The notes under the pieces were generated by a model. It was not told where the DNA came from, ran no database searches, and was given only the letters and a program-made list of their open reading frames with translations. From Desmodesmus armatus (lineage: Eukaryota; Chlorophyta; Chlorophyceae; Sphaeropleales; Scenedesmaceae), in NCBI GenBank assembly GCA_007449985.2, contig VIIQ02000587.1, positions 124,001-188,000 on the forward strand: a stretch of DNA of 64,000 nt, in the 5' to 3' direction. Below are positions 59,221-64,000 of this stretch, piece by piece. The position numbers and the translations under genes are program-made. Numbering within the stretch: position 1 is the stretch's first letter; each line of letters begins with the position of its first letter.

Positions 59221-60270
59221 TGACGTGCAAGGGAGGCAGGCCATGTGGGGTGACTGTACGTCACAGTGCACTTGCCGTATCTGGTGACGGCAACTGCGGC
59301 ACAGGAGTGCCCCATGGGGACTGGCGCCAGTACAGCAGTGAGACAGATGGAATGATGGACCTGCTTCTGTCTACTTTTGTTGTGGATTGTGAAGTCAAAG
59401 TCAAATGCTGGCTTGGTGCCCGCAAGGCTTGGTTGGAAGCTGCGACGGTCATGAGTTGCTGTAAAGTCTGTGGAAGTCTGTCGGTCCTGACGGCATTCTG
59501 TGCCAGGCAGCAGGGTGCGGCAAATTCTCAGCCTCTTTATCGTCAGTGCCAGGCACATTGTTGCAGTCCGCCTACTGCACAGCCCACATGTGCTGTGGAT
59601 CCTCGCAACGGAAGGTGGCATGGAGGCTGCTCAGGGCTGCAGGTGGCTGGGGATGTGTGCAACCTTGTTGCAGCATGCATCAAGCTGTCCTGGCAGCGCA
59701 GGAAGGTGTAACTGGGTGCTTGTTGTAAACAACTTTGGTCCATGTTGCTGACAAGGGTATGCTCCCGTGACTTGGGAGATACAAACGCGACATGCCATCC
59801 CTATGGGTGCGTGAAGCGTGCTGCCAAAAGACGCATGCCTAGACACAATGGCCTGCGGTGACAGGGCACTGCATGATGCTGCTGGAGATCTGCTGCCACT
59901 CAGATCACAACCCTGCAAAACACGGCAGCACAGGAAGCTAGTGAGCTCAACCAACACGGCACCGCCCATTGACTCCTGTCCTATGAGTGTGTAAAGTTGA
60001 ACGGACTACAAGTAAAGTTTTGTGCAAGGGGAAAGCAGAATTGGACTGCTTACAAGGCGCCAGCACCCCCAAGTAGCATGTAAGCCAGTATGTGTGCATG
60101 CTGTGGGTGAGTGTGCTGCCATAACTGAGTTCCTGCTGGCTCAGCTGCCCAACACATACAGCAAGGAACTGCAAGGCGGTATGCCCTGTCAAACAAACAC
60201 TGACCCCTTATCTTGCTGCCCAATGGCAGTGATGACCTAATCTGCTGAGCTGTCAGCAGAGGACTACTGG
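59221..60270. other. GCP3 3' flank; no gene recognised
   Basis: The left half is probably the GCP3 3' UTR, ending near TGTAA at 59707-59711. The rest shows no exon on either strand. Confidence 0.45.
59707..59711 (+). terminator. Candidate poly(A) signal TGTAA for GCP3
   Basis: TGTAA lies about 487 bases after the GCP3 stop. It is consistent with chlorophyte 3' UTR lengths seen for the neighbours, but the motif is short. Confidence 0.4.
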
Positions 60271-60731
60271 GCTATAGCACTGATACACTGCTCCAGACAC
60301 ACTCCCAGCCTGAGCTGCATGCATCGTGTCTGGCAGGGGCCTAAGCCCCCTCCATACACAATGACACAGCCTAGGCTGGGCAGGCGTTTGTCAAGTCACG
60401 GCGTGGTGATGGGATTTGGCCCTAGCCTGTAAGTCAGCGAAAGGGGCCACCACCCGCTGCAGCCGTGACCAGCCTTAACGTGTGTTGCTGCTGCTGCTGT
60501 TGTTAGCTATAGCACTGACATGCTGCTCCAGACACACTCCCAGCCTGAGCTGCATGCATCGTGTCTGTCAGGGGCCTAAGCCCCCTCCATACACAATGAC
60601 ACAGCCTAGGCTGGGCATGCATTTGTCAGTCACGGCGTGGTGATGGGATTTGGCCCTAGCCTGTAAGTCAGCGAAAGGGGCCACCACCCGCTGCAGCCGT
60701 GACCAGCCTTTACGTGTGTTGCTGCTGCTGA
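60271..60731. repeat. Tandem duplication of a 235-base unit
   Basis: Copy 1 starts at 60271 and copy 2 at 60506, each beginning gctatagcactga. They are nearly identical; visible differences include tacac/catgc after the start, tggc/tgtc near the middle, a gggcaggcg/gggcatgca change, caagtcacgg/cagtcacgg and ttaacg/ttacg. Each copy contains ggggcctaagcccc (a hairpin) and the palindrome cagcctaggctg, and ends in (gct)n. No frame runs through it. Confidence 0.9.
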
Positions 60732-61279
60732 TGCTGCCAGAAACGGCTTCCAGGCTATCCTGCCTGCAGCAAAAGAATATATGTTGGGTCAGAATATGGT
60801 CGTGGATTGCGTTCGAGCTGGATGACCTGTTTATAGACCAGAAGGCAGAAGACCGCCCAGCTCCATGACCACACCAGCAACACAGTCGGAAAGATTAGTA
60901 ACAGGGCCAAAAAGGCATTTTCTCTCACCTGCGCGAGATTGGCCTGCTGTTGCCTCCGCTAAACACCACGGAAGCTGCCCCGCTTCCCAGTCATTAGCGG
61001 GAGTGCTGCCCACTGCTGTAATGCTGTGTATGTTTGTTGTTTGGGCACCTTTGCAAGTTTATGGTCATGAGAACAACACGGTTGCCATGCATTATGTAGC
61101 AAACGAGCAGAAAAAGTGACGGTTACTAATTTTGGGTTTGAGGGCAACGCGGTTGAACACGCCTGTTTGTACCCAAACTGCAGTTTCGTTGCTGAAAACG
61201 TATTTTTGAGCCCCTGTATGGCTGCCATGGCCACTGGGGGCGGTCAGCAGCTTGCTGCTTCCATGAGGCACACGGACAG
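60732..61279. other. No gene recognised
   Basis: Short unrelated open frames only. The stretch lies between the tandem duplication and the first transposon-like element. Confidence 0.4.
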
Positions 61280-61281
61280 TA

Positions 61282-61961
61282 CAGGTGGGGGCCCCAAAAT
61301 TGGGGTGGTCCAAAATATTGGTGCGTGCAGCACAGGCACCTTGGGGGCTTGGGAACTGAGATTTAAGCTTTTCAAGAGATCCTAAGAGACTTTGTGGATT
61401 GACTTTTGCTCGGGCCTTCACCAAGTTTCTGGCTGTTGTGATGGTGTGCACAGATGGTAGGGCTGCTTTCTCAGCAAGTCACGCATCAAGGTTTCCAGCA
61501 CGCAAAAACATCAGCATATATGTCAGAATTACCTCAAAAAAGGGGCAAGTGCGCAGGCATCACTTTCTGGGTGTGAGACAAATTGTTTTAATGACAGTCT
61601 GGTGTGTTGCTGCTGCAGCATGGCAGGTGTCACCAAACATCTGCCACTACAACAGGGATGGGCGGGAAAACGCTCCATAGAACGTTTCTTGAAAGTTTTT
61701 GGTACTGCACTGCACCCTCAGATGTCCCGTTTGGCAGTTCCTTGTGGTCGACCAAAAATTGGGGCCACAAAAGATGGCACCATCACACAACAGTAGCACC
61801 AGAACTTCACCAGGACCGTGATCCAGGGCTCGAAATTTTGGATGTGGGACATTCTTCGATTACTAACTATGATTCAGATTCTGATTTTTTTTTGTTTTAG
61901 GGCTGCAGACCCATGCTCGTTGACTTCCTTAAAACCACCCCAATTTTGGGGCCCCCACCTG
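61282..61961. mobile_element. Non-autonomous Tc1/mariner-like element (680 bases)
   Basis: A perfect 28-base terminal inverted repeat begins CAGGTGGGGGCCCCAAAATT at 61282 and ends as its reverse complement at 61961. A TA dinucleotide flanks each end (61280-61281 and 61962-61963), as expected for Tc1/mariner-type TA target duplication. TIRs beginning CAG fit the same group. The interior has no transposase-length frame, so it would need a transposase supplied in trans. The identical TIRs suggest recent movement. Confidence 0.72.
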
Positions 61962-61963
61962 TA

Positions 61964-62864
61964 CACTCACATCTCTGTTTAAGAAACGCCTCTGGGCCAG
62001 ACACAAAGTTTCTTGAAACTTTCTTAAAGTGAAATTGGCGGTTCTACAGCATGTGGATGGCTGGCACCATTGCTGATCAGAGGCCGTTTACACTGTTAGA
62101 AATTTGTTACTATTTGTAGGTGAACTTCGGAATTGGTGGTAGATTTCAGCCAAACTTGGCCGAAATCGGAAGAGCGCCCCAGACCCCATTTCGGATTCCA
62201 AACTCCATTTCCACAATCGTATTCGGGCGTCGCAGGGACTGATACTTGTTGATGATGGTCTGAATGCTGCAAATCTGCGCTGTTTGCGCCCGAATCCTGC
62301 ACAGGGAGCAGCAGCGACACTAGCAGCAGTGATCTGTTCACGAGCTTGAGGCCATGTCCTCTGGATACCGGCGTTTCAGTGCGCACAGAACAAATTCAAA
62401 GGCAAAATAATACGTCTAGGGCACAAATTCCGCCATCCACTGCAGGAATGGCAGGGTTGACTGAACTCCAACGAACCACGCCATCCTGACTGTGTGAACA
62501 GCTCGCGTAGTAGAATCGGAGAAATTTTGCAGTCGAGCTTCAATTTCCAAGTAACAGTGTAAATGGCCTCTCAGACCACAATAGTAACAGTCAGTGGTGT
62601 CAGTTTGGGCCACTTCTGGACTGTGGGGGCCTGTAAGGGCCGCAGGCAGGTTAAAATGGAGTCAGCCAGGCTGCCATCCCTCCCTGCTGCAGCTGCTGCA
62701 CTTCCCCTTGAGCGGCAAGCTCTGATTGTTTCTTATCATAAACCCCAAAATTGGTTTCTTAAACCGAGGGCAATTTGCCTTGACACAACACCGGGACCGG
62801 ACATTTTGTTTCTTAATCCACTCATGTTTCTTAGATCGGCGTTTCTTAAACCGAGGTGCGAGTG
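61964..62864. mobile_element. Second non-autonomous TA-flanked element (901 bases) abutting the first
   Basis: Its left end (CACTCACATCTCTGTTTAAG from 61964) and the reverse complement of its right end (CACTCGCACCTCGGTTTAAG, ending 62864) agree at 24 of 27 positions through AAGAAACGCC. TA flanks it at 61962-61963 and 62865-62866. The left TA is also the right flank of the element at 61282. Near the right end gtttctta recurs about five times (around 62728, 62754, 62808, 62826 and 62841), like subterminal transposase-binding repeats. No transposase frame is present. Confidence 0.65.
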
Positions 62865-62866
62865 TA

Positions 62867-63586
62867 GTTGAACTGCCGCGAACTCAACCGGATGGAGTCT
62901 TGTGCATCAGATCCTCACGTGTGTGCTCGTTAGCAGTGCACAGGCTGCTGAATTCCTCAGGCCTTTCACCCCTATAGGGATAGCTATCTACAGCAACTAT
63001 GCTATGCCACGTACGCGTCGTGATTCAGGGCATGTAGTGCAGGGCTAGCCAAACGGGCGAATGCGTCAGTCTGGACCTTGGATTACAGGACAGAATCAGC
63101 CCAGCAGTTGCTAACAGTTTCATGAATGGCACAGGAGCCCTGCTGCTGCCCCCCTCAAGTTGACGGGTACATGACATGAAGCATGCTTCATGGCATTTTA
63201 CCACCTCCCTAGTTGGTAGCCTTGTCAATAAGTACCGGCAGAGGCATCTGCTACGCTGCAAACTCTGGGAGGGCCTATTACAAGTGTTAATGACTTGTTT
63301 TGCTTGATTAGGGCGCCTGGCATGTGTTGTGGAGATAGCAGGGTACTGCCAAAAAATTGGCCAGTGGCGCTGTCGGTGACTTGTGCTTCACTGAGGTGCA
63401 GGGAGACACCTTGCTGAACTCCAAACTTCCTTATGAATGCTTGAAGAGTGCTTCTGCCACTAGGTAACACATTTGAGGTAACGAGCTAGCACAGTCAAAG
63501 ACGCTCATCTGATGATCAGCATGTAGCAGCAGTAGAGCAATAGGAAGGGCAGAAGTTTCGTGATCAGATGCCGAAACACTGTTACT
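62867..63586. other. No gene recognised
   Basis: Short frames without domains on both strands. The stretch lies between the two TA-flanked elements and the long inverted repeat. Confidence 0.4.
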
Positions 63587-64000
63587 TGTACTTGTGAATG
63601 ATTTCGATTGTGTTGCAAAGCCCTTTAGCTGCTTCGGGACAATTTGCCCGGGGTTCAGCAGTTGCCAACCCTGCCCAGGGGTTCTGTGAGACAGTGCCCG
63701 GAACCGGGGAGGTAGCAGGATTTATGCCCAGGGGTTCTATTTTGGCCAACCCTGGCTTTTGTTTCCAAGTTTGCTGAGAGTGAGTTGTATGCGTTTGTCG
63801 TCATCATGAAAATCTTTTTTGAGGGGCAGACCCATCGGTAAACTCTGGCTGCAAATGGATGTCACTGATTGAGGTGCAGCAAAACCACATGCCGGACAAA
63901 CCAGCCCCCACGGGCAGGGTTGGCAACTGCTGAACCCCGGGCAAAATGTCCCGAAGCAGCTAAAGGCTTTGCAACACAATCGAAATCCTTCACAAGTACA
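63587..64000. repeat. Long inverted repeat (foldback or MITE-like), cut by the window edge
   Basis: The left arm 63587-63680 and the reverse complement of 63909-64000 match over about 93 bases with only a handful of differences; both read tgtacttgtgaa..ttcgattgtgttgcaaagcc onward. The loop is about 228 bases. The last base of the right arm is the last base of the window, so the element may extend further. Its interior repeats ggggttct and gccaaccctg words that also occur in the arms. There is no coding frame. Confidence 0.75.

Noticed and set aside
59208..59621. 137-residue minus-strand frame after GCP3
   Set aside because: No domain, and it overlaps the probable GCP3 3' UTR.
61282..62864. 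A transposase gene inside the TA-flanked elements
   Set aside because: The longest frames there are about 100 residues, in several frames, with no DDE or helix-turn-helix pattern.
1..64000. Bacterial operons, CRISPR arrays, ribosome binding sites or attachment sites
   Set aside because: Spliced genes with plant/algal families show this is eukaryotic nuclear DNA, and no regular direct-repeat/spacer array was seen.
1..64000. tRNA, rRNA or snRNA genes
   Set aside because: TTCGA-like words (for example near 18590, 39273 and 51812) lack the matching cloverleaf arms. A covariance-model scan would be needed to exclude a hidden one.

Overview
The window is nuclear DNA of a green alga, most likely a core chlorophyte. 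Nearly every gene is broken by short GT-AG introns whose 3' ends read ctgcag or similar. Coding DNA is full of CAG/CTG/GCA codons (Ala, Gln and Leu runs), TGTAA elements lie downstream of several stop codons, and the recognisable proteins are plant/algal types (plant-type glutaminyl cyclase, plastid bestrophin, OXS3-like, DUF599). The species cannot be named from the sequence. Most long open frames here are intron or antisense shadows, so genes were rebuilt exon by exon. All splice sites and starts are predictions by eye, checked by phase and by match to known families.

Layout from left to right. 1-6.8 kb is gene-poor: the 3' part of an unidentified minus-strand gene, a block rich in GTAGCT/AGCTAC, a decayed leucine-rich-repeat pseudogene and a possible small orphan gene. 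6.8-12.8 kb (minus) is an ankyrin-repeat histone deacetylase, divergent from a CUE-domain protein (13.3-14.7 kb, plus). 15.8-18.0 kb (minus) is glutaminyl-peptide cyclotransferase. 18.7-22.9 kb (minus) is a plastid-targeted bestrophin-like anion channel. 23.9-30.9 kb (minus) is a 16-exon WDR70 orthologue. 31.4-32.7 kb (minus) is a DUF212 phosphatase-like membrane protein, divergent from a 916-residue F-box/LRR protein (33.2-36.5 kb, plus). After a 3.6 kb gene-free gap come a coiled-coil protein (40.1-41.6 kb, minus) and, divergent from it, a methyltransferase-riboflavin kinase fusion (41.9-44.4 kb, plus) carrying an apparent one-base frameshift. 44.5-47.1 kb (minus) is a DUF599 membrane protein. 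After another 3.7 kb gap come an OXS3-like protein (50.7-51.5 kb, minus) and gamma-tubulin complex component 3 (52.3-59.2 kb, plus). The last 5 kb hold a 235-bp tandem duplication, two abutting non-autonomous Tc1/mariner-like elements that share one TA target dinucleotide, and a long inverted repeat reaching the window edge.

The genes do not form one pathway; they are an ordinary set of nuclear housekeeping and regulatory genes. Four divergent pairs (HDAC/CUE, DUF212/F-box, coiled-coil/methyltransferase-RFK, OXS3-like/GCP3) probably use shared promoter regions, and three pairs converge. The most unusual observation is the fusion of a class I methyltransferase-like domain to riboflavin kinase behind a putative organelle transit peptide. 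The repeat-rich right end is the most structurally active part.
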